Below, piece by piece: positions 1 through 8,541 of a stretch of 64,000 nucleotides of DNA. The translations under genes and the position numbers were made by a program. The first letter of the stretch is position 1. Every line of letters starts with the position of its first letter. Location: contig NZ_CANMFS010000001.1 in assembly GCF_947497275.1 (NCBI RefSeq), forward strand, positions 729,169-793,168, read 5' to 3'. The notes under the pieces were generated by a model that did no database searches, was not told where the DNA came from, and saw only the letters and a list, made by a program, of their open reading frames with translations. This DNA is from an uncultured Sulfitobacter sp. (GTDB taxonomy: Bacteria > Pseudomonadota > Alphaproteobacteria > Rhodobacterales > Rhodobacteraceae).

Positions 1-2
1 AC

Positions 3-368
3 CAGAACGAAAACGGCGGTGATCCGCTGCGTGATCCCACTTCCAAGGGTTTTCTGTTCAAGGGGATCTGGTGGAAGGAATATCTTGCCGAAGCGGGCGT
101 TCCGCAGGAAGACGGCACAGTCGTCACGCGCAGCTTCATCCCGGCTGCAAAGGCTCAGTTCTTCCCCATGGGCACGCGCCAGACGTTCCGCCAGTTCAAC
201 GGGTCGCCGGACTATATGGGCATGACGAATATGCCGGGTCAGGAATTCTATTCCAAGATCCATCCGGACCGGCAGGAAGACCGTTTCGTCGATGTCGAAG
301 TGATGATGCAGACGATGCCGATCTGCATGCGCCCGGCGGTTCTCGTCGAGGGTTCCACCTCCAACTAA
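3..368 (+). CDS. Major capsid protein, C-terminal part (partial)
   Basis: The reading frame enters from before the window and stops at 366-368. The visible 121 residues include DGTVVTRSFIPAAKAQFFPM and QEFYSKIHPDRQ, followed by a stretch ending in CMRPAVLVEG. This is typical of the lambda gpE family of major capsid proteins (Phage_cap_E), where a late-domain strand and a 'P.L.RP..LV' end close the HK97-like fold. The N-terminal part is missing because the window starts inside the gene. It is the first of a head-to-tail series of structural genes. The family call rests on recognition of these motifs, not on a search. Confidence 0.8.
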   Translation, partial: QNENGGDPLRDPTSKGFLFKGIWWKEYLAEAGVPQEDGTVVTRSFIPAAKAQFFPMGTRQTFRQFNGSPDYMGMTNMPGQEFYSKIHPDRQEDRFVDVEVMMQTMPICMRPAVLVEGSTSN

Positions 369-445
369 GTCCAGCGGCTGGTTGATACACCTGCGGCGCC
401 CCATGCGGGCGCCGCTTTCAATTCTTGCATCGAGAAGGATGTGAA

Positions 446-799
446 ATGTCACAGAAAAAAGACCGCTTGGTAAAGATCACCAACGATTTCACCTACACGC
501 TGGACGAAGTCCGGTCGCGCACTCTGCCTGCCGGTTGGAAAGGCCCCGTTCCCTCGGATATCGCGCGGAAGATCAAGGCCGACCGTTGCGGTGATATCGA
601 TGACGCCGCGGAAGCAGCGGCGGAAGCACGCGCGATTGTCGATAAGGAAGCGGCCGATGCCGCCGAGAAGGAGCGCGCGAAGGATCGTCGCGGAGACAAG
701 GATAAAGCCGAAGCGAAGGCGAAGGCCGATGCTGACGCGAAGGCGAAGGCCGATGCCGAAACGAGCGGAAGCGGCCCGGCGAAGCAGCTGGACGTCTAA
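446..799 (+). CDS. Small charged phage head protein (unknown function)
   Basis: A 118-residue protein. I chose ATG 446 because AGAAGGA sits just upstream; an upstream in-frame TTG at 425 would add seven residues that overlap this ribosome site. The N-terminal half (residues 1-45) looks folded and contains KITNDFTYTLDEVRSRTLPA. The C-terminal half is a run of alanine, lysine, glutamate and aspartate, with KAKADAD-type repeats that predict a long helix or coiled coil. It lies between the capsid protein and the head-tail joining gene, where lambda encodes DNA-packaging accessory protein gpFI. That role is suggested by position only. Confidence 0.7.
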   Translation: MSQKKDRLVKITNDFTYTLDEVRSRTLPAGWKGPVPSDIARKIKADRCGDIDDAAEAAAEARAIVDKEAADAAEKERAKDRRGDKDKAEAKAKADADAKAKADAETSGSGPAKQLDV

Positions 800-802
800 G
801 AC

Positions 803-1114
803 TTGTCCGTCTTTCAACGCGCAGTCGATGTCCAGTTCACGAAGTTGGGCATCGACGCCATTCTGGATCCCGAAGGTGCCGCCAAGCCCGTTCGCTTGTT
901 GCCCAGTCAGCCAGACGAAATGGTAAGGGTCGGCTCCATGCAGGTTCTCGAAGAAACGGGTGTGTTCGACATTCGTGCCGCCGACTTCTCGGGGTTTGGC
1001 AAAAACACCCTGCTATCTGTCGCGGGCGTTCTGCGTAAGGTCCAGTCTTACAGGATTCCGGACCGGCGACGGCTCAAAGTGCGTCTCGATACGATTGAGG
1101 TTTCAGCTCCATGA
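803..1114 (+). CDS. Putative head-tail joining protein
   Basis: A 103-residue protein, apparently started by TTG at 803, three bases after the previous stop. No ATG or GTG lies near the N-terminus. The sequence opens SVFQRAVDVQFTKLGIDAI and ends in a beta-rich region with RRRLKVRLDTIEVSAP. Size, position between capsid and DUF6441 genes, and beta-rich character fit the lambda gpFII class of head-tail joining proteins, which cap the portal-connector complex. I infer the role from synteny. Its stop overlaps the next ATG by four bases (ATGA), so the two are probably translationally coupled. Confidence 0.6.
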   Translation: MSVFQRAVDVQFTKLGIDAILDPEGAAKPVRLLPSQPDEMVRVGSMQVLEETGVFDIRAADFSGFGKNTLLSVAGVLRKVQSYRIPDRRRLKVRLDTIEVSAP

Positions 1115-1779
1115 GCCGTCTTAATGCTGCTCTTGAGGGCGATCTCGAAAAGTTCATGGCAGATGAATTGAGAGACCTGAAAGTTGCCGTGACAAACGGG
1201 ATGCACAATGCGGCGGAGTTCCTGAAGGACGATTTGCGCGCCGATGTAGTGCAGGCAGGCTTGGGTCGGCGGCTTTCAAGATCATGGCGGCTCAACCGAT
1301 ATCCCGAGTATGGCTACTCGCTCGGAGCCGCCGCGACGGTTTCAACGAAAGCGCCGAAGTTGATTGACGCTTTCGAGCGTGGAGCCACCATTCGATCAGC
1401 GGACGGTTTCTGGCTCGCGATCCCGACCGACGCTGCCCCGAAGTTCGGGCAGGGACGCAAGCCGATCACGCCGTCGAACTTTCCAGAGCACCGGTTTGGG
1501 GCCTTGCGCTTTGTCTACCGCGTCTCCGGCGTATCTCTGCTGGTGGTCGACGGCCTGCGTCAGAGTAGAGGGAAGCGCGGCGGGTTCGTCCAAGCACGAA
1601 GCAAGAGAGCCCGGGAAACCGGATACGGGACCGTGACGGTGCCGATGTTCTTCCTAGTGCGTCAGGTGCGCCTCAAGAAACGTCTCCGTGTAAAACAAAT
1701 TGCCGATCGGAAGAGCCGGGAATTGGCTGATGCGATCGAAAGAGAAATCCGCTTTTCGGATCAAAGGGGCCACAGATAA
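1111..1779 (+). CDS. DUF6441-like phage head-tail protein
   Basis: A 222-residue basic protein. It begins MSRLNAALEGDLEKFMADEL, with a helical first 45 residues, then a glycine- and arginine-rich middle containing LGRRLSRSWRLNRYPE. It has a characteristic FRFVYR-like segment (ALRFVYRVSGVSLLVVDGL). This pattern matches proteins annotated DUF6441, which sit between head-tail joining and tail terminator genes in alphaproteobacterial siphophages, the place of lambda gpZ. A completion or connector role is likely but unproven. The start overlaps the previous stop (ATGA), and the next gene starts on its stop codon. Confidence 0.65.
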   Translation: MSRLNAALEGDLEKFMADELRDLKVAVTNGMHNAAEFLKDDLRADVVQAGLGRRLSRSWRLNRYPEYGYSLGAAATVSTKAPKLIDAFERGATIRSADGFWLAIPTDAAPKFGQGRKPITPSNFPEHRFGALRFVYRVSGVSLLVVDGLRQSRGKRGGFVQARSKRARETGYGTVTVPMFFLVRQVRLKKRLRVKQIADRKSRELADAIEREIRFSDQRGHR

Positions 1780-2219
1780 TGGCGACACGTCACGAGGCTG
1801 TCGTCCTGGCTCTCATGGCACAGCTTGGCGGGCATGCAGTACCGGTATCTCGTCAGGACGAGCTGCCACGTCGCTGCCCGGATGAGGGGCTGCTGAACCT
1901 CGTTCCGCAAGATCCGGTGGAAACGGGGTTTCGGCTGGGCGCTGGCCGGCGCGAATGGCAGCGGCCAATCGATCTGGAGATCGTTGTGCAGGGCGAGACG
2001 GCGCAGAAGCGCAGTTCGGCTTTCGACGAGCTGGTTGGGCCCGTCGGTGTCCTGCTCGTCGGCAGCGTTTTGGGTGGGCTTGTCGATTACATCGATCTCA
2101 GCGCGCCTCAGCAAATCAACGATGTGCCGATGGAAGGCGCGGAAACTCTTCTCGGCGGGGTCATCACGATCACGCTTTTCTACGAAACCTCAATCAATCC
2201 AATGGAGATCCAGATATGA
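1779..2219 (+). CDS. Putative tail terminator (gpU-like)
   Basis: A 146-residue protein beginning MATRHEAVVLALMAQLGG. It is followed by a beta-rich region with PIDLEIVVQGETAQKRSSAFDEL-type strands and ends GGVITITLFYETSINPMEIQI. The helix-then-sheet layout and the 'ALMAQL' opening resemble minor tail proteins of the lambda gpU group. These form the hexameric ring that ends tail-tube growth. The ATG shares its A with the upstream TAA, with AAAGGGG as ribosome site. Position immediately before the tail tube supports the call. I infer the function from synteny and shape. Confidence 0.6.
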   Translation: MATRHEAVVLALMAQLGGHAVPVSRQDELPRRCPDEGLLNLVPQDPVETGFRLGAGRREWQRPIDLEIVVQGETAQKRSSAFDELVGPVGVLLVGSVLGGLVDYIDLSAPQQINDVPMEGAETLLGGVITITLFYETSINPMEIQI

Positions 2220-3193
2220 GCAATGCACGTGGTGACGAGGCACAGCTTCTTTCCCGTATCCAAACCGGCTTCGGCGCTGCTGAAGGCGCGGGCGACGGGC
2301 AGTTTTATGCGCTGCCGTTCTACAGCTGCAACACCTCGCCGAGTCAGGAACTAAACGAGGATGAAGCGATCTACGGTGATGCGTTTCCCGGGGATGCGGT
2401 TGGCGGGCTCCAGAACCTGAGCGGCAACATGGTCGTGCCAATGGGGCTCAACTCCATCGGGTGGCATCTGCGCAGCATTCTCGGAGTGCCGGTGACGACC
2501 GAGCTTTCTGCCGGTAAATATCAGCATGTCTTCACGGCAGCGGCGCTACCGACGCTCCAGTACATGACGCAGTGCGTTTCGCATAAGCGTGTGGATCAGC
2601 ATTTCGTCCAGGACAGCCTTGTCGCCACCAGCTTCGAAGTGCAGGCACGCAAGAACAGCGAGCGGGGCCGCGCGACGATGAACATGATCGGCCGCGCAGA
2701 GGTGCCTGTTGCGGATACTCTCGATGCAACACCCCTGACCTACGCCGTGGATCCGGTGCCGGTCGGGTTTGCCGGCAAGTGTCTCGTCGGCACGCAAGAA
2801 ACCGCCGCTATCACGGGGGTAAGCCTCACCTTGAACTCCGGTAGCGAAGCGGATCAGGAAAGCCTGAACGGGCTGGCCACGGCAGCGGCCATCGATTGGG
2901 GCCGGTGGAGCGTCACGGGATCGCTTGACGCCCGCTTCCGTGACCGCACCTGGTATGACCGTGCCCTGAGCGGGACGGCAATCGATCTGGCGATCACGTG
3001 GGCGGTGGGTGCCGACTATTCTCTCGAGCTGCGCTCGCCAAGCGTGAGGATCGAGCGCACGGGTATTCCGATCGAAGGGCGCGGGATCATCAGCAGCAGC
3101 TTCAATTTGCGCGGAAACCGCCCGGCGGCAGGTGCATCCCTGTTCACCGCAACGTTGCGCAATACCGTTGAAAACTACGCGAACCCGGTCTGA
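2216..3193 (+). CDS. Phage major tail tube protein
   Basis: A 325-residue protein. ATG 2216 overlaps the previous stop (ATGA); the frame is open further upstream, but that part is a shadow of the tail terminator gene. The N-terminal half carries NLSGNMVVPMGLNSIGWHL and LSAGKYQHVFTAA, features seen in phage tail tube proteins of this size. The C-terminal half is beta-rich with an immunoglobulin-like feel and ends in RGNRPAAGASLFTATLRNTV. It builds the hollow tube through which DNA leaves the capsid. The next gene starts on its stop codon (TGATG). Confidence 0.75.
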   Translation: MSNARGDEAQLLSRIQTGFGAAEGAGDGQFYALPFYSCNTSPSQELNEDEAIYGDAFPGDAVGGLQNLSGNMVVPMGLNSIGWHLRSILGVPVTTELSAGKYQHVFTAAALPTLQYMTQCVSHKRVDQHFVQDSLVATSFEVQARKNSERGRATMNMIGRAEVPVADTLDATPLTYAVDPVPVGFAGKCLVGTQETAAITGVSLTLNSGSEADQESLNGLATAAAIDWGRWSVTGSLDARFRDRTWYDRALSGTAIDLAITWAVGADYSLELRSPSVRIERTGIPIEGRGIISSSFNLRGNRPAAGASLFTATLRNTVENYANPV

Positions 3194-3654
3194 TGGCCCT
3201 TAGGCTTTCAAGATCGATCGGCATCTCGCGGCGCATCGATGTCGGCTATGGTGTTGTGTTCCTGATCGCGCCTTTCACCTTTGCGGAATACAAGGAGGTC
3301 GAAGCGTCATCACTGCGGCTCGCGCGAGGGGCCTTGCCACCGGCTATGGCGCTGGATGTTGAGGCGCTGGACGATGAGGACATGCCCATCGCGGTTGAGG
3401 ATGCGACGCGAGGTCTGTTCGCAAGCAAGCAACTGAGCCTGATGTTGCGGCGTTTCGGCGTCGGATGGGAGGGTGTCGAGACCGAAGAGGGGGCAGCAGC
3501 ACCCTTTGAAGGCGAAGCGATCGACCAGTTTCTGGAAATGTTTCCGGGTGCGGCGCAGCAACTGCAACAGGCGCTTCTCTCGCCCTACCTCGCGGTAACC
3601 GCCGAGGGAAAAGGCTCCGCGCTCTCGCCAAATACCGGTACACCGGAGGGCTGA
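3193..3654 (+). CDS. Tail assembly chaperone, gpG-like
   Basis: A 153-residue protein beginning MALRLSRSIGISRRIDVGYG. It overlaps the tail tube stop by one base and stops at 3652-3654. Size, acidic composition and position between the tail tube and the tape measure match tail assembly chaperones such as lambda gpG, which coat the tape measure while the tube polymerises. Near its 3' end the codons GAG GGA AAA contain an in-frame slippery heptamer (3606-3612). A -1 shift there would enter the open frame that runs to 3956, giving a longer gpGT-like product. Confidence 0.7.
   Translation: MALRLSRSIGISRRIDVGYGVVFLIAPFTFAEYKEVEASSLRLARGALPPAMALDVEALDDEDMPIAVEDATRGLFASKQLSLMLRRFGVGWEGVETEEGAAAPFEGEAIDQFLEMFPGAAQQLQQALLSPYLAVTAEGKGSALSPNTGTPEG
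3606..3612 (+). promoter_or_regulatory. Candidate programmed -1 ribosomal frameshift site (GGGAAAA)
   Basis: The heptamer G GGA AAA has the X XXY YYZ form in the zero frame of the chaperone gene. A shift back by one base re-pairs GGG and AAA, then continues AGG CTC CGC without a stop to 3956. A short stem, CTCCG (3615-3619) with CGGAG (3644-3648), follows within a few bases. Tail chaperone frameshifting of this kind is well established in lambda. Use of this particular site is inferred. Confidence 0.7.
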
Positions 3655-3956
3655 ACCATTGTGCCGGCTGCGCGGATGCGCCCGGTTACAGCTGTGCAAG
3701 GTTTGGCGGCGAGGGCGCATGCCCCGAAGATACTAATTTGCCACGCTCCATCGAGGGGCGTGCATTCATCGAAGCGTCCGGCACGATCTATCGTCAGGCG
3801 CGGATCGGCATGGGCGGGTTTGAAGCCCTCGACGCCGAAGCCTGCCTTGCGCTGCTATTTGCGCGAGGCATCCCACAGAACATCGCGGCCCTGTTTATCC
3901 CGTACTGGGAGGCTGGATTAATCGCGGCCGCCGAGCAGCGGCGCGAAAAGGATTGA
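3612..3956 (+). CDS. Tail chaperone extension (gpT-like), reached by -1 frameshift
   Basis: This frame stays open from the slippery site to the stop at 3954-3956. It passes a cysteine-rich linker with CAGC and YSCARFGGEGACP before a conserved-looking helical segment (PRSIEGRAFIEASGTIYRQA to AAAEQRREKD). If translated separately, the best start is a weak TTG at 3738 giving 72 residues, with no clear ribosome site. In lambda, gpT exists only as the C-terminal half of gpGT and binds the tail tube protein. I favour the frameshift model. The gene ends just before the tape measure start. Confidence 0.65.
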   Translation, partial: RLRALAKYRYTGGLNHCAGCADAPGYSCARFGGEGACPEDTNLPRSIEGRAFIEASGTIYRQARIGMGGFEALDAEACLALLFARGIPQNIAALFIPYWEAGLIAAAEQRREKD

Positions 3957-3958
3957 GC

Positions 3959-6900
3959 ATGAGCACGACCAGACGCAACTATATCATCCGCCTGTCCGCC
4001 GCCGGCAATCGTGAGCTTGAGCGCGATCTGAAATCGGCAGGGGTTGCCGGTGAGCGCGCGCTGAAACGAATTCAGGCGGCAACCACACCGGCCGGGGCGG
4101 GTCTGAAAGCAACAAACCGTGCCGCCAAGGACCTGAAGGGTGGGCTGAGAGGCGTGTCAAACGAGTTGCCGGCCATTATGCGGCTCAGCCGGTTTCTGGG
4201 CACGACAGCGCTTGTCAGCGGCATTGTGGCATTCGGCAAGACATCTCTGGATGTAGGCAAGCAGTTTCAGGCCGCGATGAAGCGGGTCGAGGCCGCAACG
4301 CAAGCCCCCGAAGGTGATATGAAACGTCTGCAGGATGCCGCGCGGGAGATGGGTGCAACGACCGCTTTCACGGCGATACAGGCTGCCGATGCGATCGAGG
4401 TGCTGGCCAAGAACGGCCTTGATGTGGAAACCATCCTTGGCGGTGCGTTGGATGCGACCCTGAACGTCGCGGGTGCCCTCGGCGGCGATCTTGCGAAAAG
4501 CGCCGATCTGGCGACAGATCTGATGGCCCAGTTCAATCTGGAGGCGGCGGCGTTGCCGGAAATCGCGGACCGGGTGGCCGGTGCGGCGTTGAAGTCCAAA
4601 TTCGGGTTCGAGGACCTGCGGCTCGCCATTGGTCAGGCCGGTGGCGTCGCGGGACAGTTTGGGGTCGATATCGACGACTTCCTGACAAGCCTCGCGGCGA
4701 CTGCGCCTGCGTTCGCTTCCGGATCTGACGCCGGTACCAGCTTCAAGACCTTCCTGCAGCGGCTCACGCCGGACAGCGACAAGGCGCGGGATGCCATGCA
4801 GGAACTTGGCCTTGAGTTCTTCGATACGCAGGGCCGCATGAAGGAGATGGGCGAGATCGCGGGGGAATTGCAGGCAGGCATCGCCGGTCTGTCCGAAGAA
4901 GCCCGTAACGAAGCTCTCAAGACGATCTTCGGGACCGACGCAATCCGAACCGCGCTTTTGCTGGCGAACACCGGCGCCGCGGGGTTCTCAGATCTCGCAG
5001 CGGCTCTCAAAGAAGTCTCTGCGCAGGATCAGGCGCAGGTGCGGCTGGAAGGCCTTGATGGTGCCCTGAAAGAGCTCGCCGCAGCTTGGGAGGCTGTGCA
5101 ACTGAGCGCCGCGGAGAACGGCGGGCTTGAGATCGCCGAGGATGCCGCTGACCGTCTGACAGCGGCCCTGCGATACCTCAGCGAGAACTTCGAAGAAGTA
5201 GAAGAGGTAGTCGAGCGGGTGGCGCAGGCGCTGACAGTGTATCTCGTGGGGCGTGGCATCAACATCGCGATCGCGCGGGCGGTGGCCATGCGGGCGACGT
5301 ATATTCAGTTGGCTGGCGCGGTGAGTGGTGTCGGGACTTCTGCGACACGGGCGCTTGGGCCCATTTCAAAGTTGGGCGTCGGCATAAAGGTTCTGACCGG
5401 AACCCTCGGTGGGCCTCTTGGGCTTGCTGTAACTGCCGCTTCCATCCTCTCACTTGGGCTGGACATCGATAAGACGTCCGATGCGCTTGATGATGCCGGC
5501 ACCGCTTCCGATAACGCTACGGATGCTCTGGCTGAATACGAGGCTGCCACTCGCCGCGCTAAGGAAGAGCAGAAGAAATTCAAAGGCGAGGTTTCTGACG
5601 CCACCGAAGAGCTTGTGAAACAGGGCCGTGCAGCTAGCCAGATCGCGTTGTCTGATCTTAAAAAGAACCTGGCAGGGCTTCGCCCTCAGCTCTTGAAGGA
5701 TCTGGGGCAACAGGAATTCATTCTGAGGAAGGCATCGCAGGTAAGCTCCGCGTTTCCTGAATTGGCGGATTTTTTACAGGAAGTGCGTGAAGGTCGCAAA
5801 TCGGTCGCGGAGCTGGAGAAAGAGCTTCGCAGGCTCGGAGGAGTGGGTCCAGAAGTCAGTGAACTTATCGATCGCTTCCAGACCTTCGAGAATATCGACG
5901 CGGCGACCGCAGATCTGGTCAAGTACGCAGACGCGATTGGCGGTTTCGAAGATGAGTTGCGCGCAATTAAATCTGCCGAAGATGATATTGCCAGAATGGA
6001 GGGTGTCCGTGCCCTGGTAACCTCGCTGGAAAGAGCAGCAACGGCAGGGACGTATATTCGCAGTGATGCCATGCAAGGCCTGCTCGAAATCGTGGCGCAG
6101 GTTGGTGCGCTGGAAGGTGGTATCGACGACGTTACGACCTCACTGGATAACTTTGGCGAGACGCTGGATTCAGACGGTCGGCCAACTGTCCTCTCAGAAG
6201 CTGCCGACGATGCACAGACCGCGACGGATCGGATCAACGAAGCGTCGTCAGCGTTAAGCAAGATGAAGGCCGCGCATCATGAATATGCATCCTCCCGTAT
6301 TGCGGGCGAACGGACAATTACTTCTGAAGTCGATGCCATTCTAAAGCAAACTGGAAGCGCATCAGACAGTGTTTCGGCGTCGGCAGTGCTCTTGAGGAAT
6401 TTTGAAGGGTACCGTTCTACGCCATACGACGACGGCCCGCGTGACAAGAATGGCAATCGTGTGGGGCCGGCCGTGTATCGCGCTGGTTACGGGTCAGATA
6501 CGACCCAATTGAGCGACGGAACAATATTGAAAATCACCCGCGGTATGCGAGTGAGTGTTGAAGATTCAAACCGTGATCTGCGCCGGCGGATTGGAGAATT
6601 CCAGAGGGTAATCATCGGTCAAGTCGGTGCTGAGAGGTTCGGGCAGTTCAATGCGGCGCAGCAGGCCGTATTGACTTCGGTAGCTTATAACTATGGCTCT
6701 CTGCCAAAAAGAATTGTCGAGGCGGTTAGGCTGGGCACGGACGAACAGATTGCGTCTTCAATATTCGATCTTCGCGCAGACAATGGCGGAATAAATAGTC
6801 GACGCAGAAATGCGGAGGCTGAAGTCTTTCGCTCAGGAATCGGTGTCGAGGCCGCAGCAGGACGAAGCGATGAGGTGGCACGAGAAGCTGCGGATGCGCG

Positions 6901-7870
6901 AAAGCGTGAAGTGGAGACGATGGCCCAGTTGGTCGCGGTGGGGGATGACCATCTGGCGCAGCTCGCCCTCGAAAACGAAATGGCTGGCAAGACCGCTGGC
7001 GAGCAGGCACGTCTGCTTTTCATCTACGAGCGGATGACCGAAGCAAAACGCGCGGGCATCGACGTGCAGACCCAGCTGACGGCGGATGGGCGGTTGCTCA
7101 TCGATGTGATCAACGCGCAGGCCGACGCCATCGCGCGCCGCTCTGAAGAACAGGAGATCGGCACCATCCGCACGCAGGAAGAGATCGGCGAAATCGAAAG
7201 ATCGACGAACGCGGTCAAATCAGCATTCGACAACTTCCGGGCAGGGGGCGAGGGTTTCAAAGGCTTCTTCGCGGATCTCTTCGGGTTCATGGCCGACCGG
7301 CTTTGGGACATGGCTCTTGATCCGGTCTGGGACAATCTGGGCGAAAGCCTAAGCGGCCTTTTGCAGCCATCGACCGGCGGTGGCGGTGGCGGCATCTGGA
7401 CGGCGATCGTAGGGGCGCTGTTCGGCAAGAAGAAAGCGGATGGTGGCCCGATCGAAGGGTTCGCAAATGGTGGCATGCCGGGCGGCAGAATACGGGGCGC
7501 CGGCGGGCGGCGTCAGGACAACATCCCGATCTGGGCGTCCGCAGGTGAATTCATGCAGCCCTCCGCGTCCGTCGATTACTATGGCGCCGATTTCATGGAG
7601 GCGATCCGGCAGCGCCGGCTTCCCCGCCCGCAGGATGATCTGTCGTTCTCCGCAGGCGGAATGATGGGCGGCAGCCGTAGCGGATCCTATCCAAGCAGTC
7701 CGTCGCAGGCTCAGGTCCACGTGAAGACGGAGACCAGCCCGTACTTCCGCCAAACCGTCCGCGTCGAGTCGGCGGATGTAGCAAGCAGGCTGGATCAGGT
7801 CACCACCAAAACACAAAACATGACGCTGATGGACCGTAGTAACATGCTGAACCTGCGAGGCACGTCTTGA
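3959..7870 (+). CDS. Tail tape measure protein with embedded lysozyme-like domain
   Basis: A 1303-residue protein. ATG 3959 was preferred over TTG 3953, six bases earlier. Residues about 95-300 carry the TP901-type tape measure core, with EMGATTAFTAIQAADAIEVL and LATDLMAQFNLEA. A hydrophobic stretch with GPLGLAVTAASILSLGL lies near residue 490. Residues about 808-960 hold a GH24-like lysozyme segment: FEGYRSTPYDDG with Glu816 and Asp825, GYG at 843-845, and QQAVLTSVAYNYGSLP. The C-terminus is glycine-rich. The protein sets tail length and is ejected at infection; the lysozyme would open the peptidoglycan. Bases about 5600-6900 look less GC-rich than both flanks. Confidence 0.85.
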   Translation: MSTTRRNYIIRLSAAGNRELERDLKSAGVAGERALKRIQAATTPAGAGLKATNRAAKDLKGGLRGVSNELPAIMRLSRFLGTTALVSGIVAFGKTSLDVGKQFQAAMKRVEAATQAPEGDMKRLQDAAREMGATTAFTAIQAADAIEVLAKNGLDVETILGGALDATLNVAGALGGDLAKSADLATDLMAQFNLEAAALPEIADRVAGAALKSKFGFEDLRLAIGQAGGVAGQFGVDIDDFLTSLAATAPAFASGSDAGTSFKTFLQRLTPDSDKARDAMQELGLEFFDTQGRMKEMGEIAGELQAGIAGLSEEARNEALKTIFGTDAIRTALLLANTGAAGFSDLAAALKEVSAQDQAQVRLEGLDGALKELAAAWEAVQLSAAENGGLEIAEDAADRLTAALRYLSENFEEVEEVVERVAQALTVYLVGRGINIAIARAVAMRATYIQLAGAVSGVGTSATRALGPISKLGVGIKVLTGTLGGPLGLAVTAASILSLGLDIDKTSDALDDAGTASDNATDALAEYEAATRRAKEEQKKFKGEVSDATEELVKQGRAASQIALSDLKKNLAGLRPQLLKDLGQQEFILRKASQVSSAFPELADFLQEVREGRKSVAELEKELRRLGGVGPEVSELIDRFQTFENIDAATADLVKYADAIGGFEDELRAIKSAEDDIARMEGVRALVTSLERAATAGTYIRSDAMQGLLEIVAQVGALEGGIDDVTTSLDNFGETLDSDGRPTVLSEAADDAQTATDRINEASSALSKMKAAHHEYASSRIAGERTITSEVDAILKQTGSASDSVSASAVLLRNFEGYRSTPYDDGPRDKNGNRVGPAVYRAGYGSDTTQLSDGTILKITRGMRVSVEDSNRDLRRRIGEFQRVIIGQVGAERFGQFNAAQQAVLTSVAYNYGSLPKRIVEAVRLGTDEQIASSIFDLRADNGGINSRRRNAEAEVFRSGIGVEAAAGRSDEVAREAADARKREVETMAQLVAVGDDHLAQLALENEMAGKTAGEQARLLFIYERMTEAKRAGIDVQTQLTADGRLLIDVINAQADAIARRSEEQEIGTIRTQEEIGEIERSTNAVKSAFDNFRAGGEGFKGFFADLFGFMADRLWDMALDPVWDNLGESLSGLLQPSTGGGGGGIWTAIVGALFGKKKADGGPIEGFANGGMPGGRIRGAGGRRQDNIPIWASAGEFMQPSASVDYYGADFMEAIRQRRLPRPQDDLSFSAGGMMGGSRSGSYPSSPSQAQVHVKTETSPYFRQTVRVESADVASRLDQVTTKTQNMTLMDRSNMLNLRGTS

Positions 7871-8541
7871 GCCGGTTGATCATTACGATCCCCCGCAGCT
7901 TGATGAGGGTGACGAAAGTGAACTGGTGGATCGATTGGCGGGGCCAATCCGCTGGTAGTGGCAACGACAGTACCGAGCAGATCGTATACAACCGGTTTCC
8001 CCGCTGGATCGGTTCACCGGAAGTGCTTTTGCGCGGAGATGCGATTTTGCAGTGGCGCGCGCACATGATGGCAGCGCGTGGGCGTGTCGGGTTGTTTCGC
8101 GTGCCGATGATGGACGCGCTGAGTTACGCCCCCAGCCTTCATGGACACAACCCCGACGGACTTCCGTTCAGCACCGGCAAACGGTTCAACACCGGCAAGG
8201 GTTTTGGGTACGCCCCCTATGCCACAAACCTGACTGCCGCCGTTGCTGGTGCGACATCGTTGGAAATCAATGACGACAACGCACCGCGCCCGGTCCGGCA
8301 GGGGGTCTATATAAGCTTCAACGACTGGCCCTATGTCGTGACCTCCGTGTCGCAAGATGGCGGAACGAAGGTGATCACCGTGGAAACGCCGTTGCGCGAG
8401 AACATCCCGGCGGAAGCGATGATCGATCTCGACGCGAAAGGTATCTTCATTGCCGACACGGACACGATGGGGAACCCTGAGTACGGCAAAGATTTGAAAG
8501 CGAACCCAACCGCTTCTTTCGTTGAGTGGATCAACAGATGA
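7867..8541 (+). CDS. Minor tail protein (tail-tip, unknown fold)
   Basis: A 224-residue protein if started at TTG 7867, which overlaps the tape measure stop. An ATG at 7902 is the next option. The sequence has WIGSPEVLLRGDAILQWRAH and a beta-rich C-terminal half (residues 115-200) with PRPVRQGVYISFNDWPYVVT. It is the first of four overlapping genes between tape measure and fibre, the place of lambda genes M and L or gene transfer agent orfs 12-15. A distal-tail or hub role is inferred from order only. Confidence 0.6.
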   Translation: MSRLIITIPRSLMRVTKVNWWIDWRGQSAGSGNDSTEQIVYNRFPRWIGSPEVLLRGDAILQWRAHMMAARGRVGLFRVPMMDALSYAPSLHGHNPDGLPFSTGKRFNTGKGFGYAPYATNLTAAVAGATSLEINDDNAPRPVRQGVYISFNDWPYVVTSVSQDGGTKVITVETPLRENIPAEAMIDLDAKGIFIADTDTMGNPEYGKDLKANPTASFVEWINR

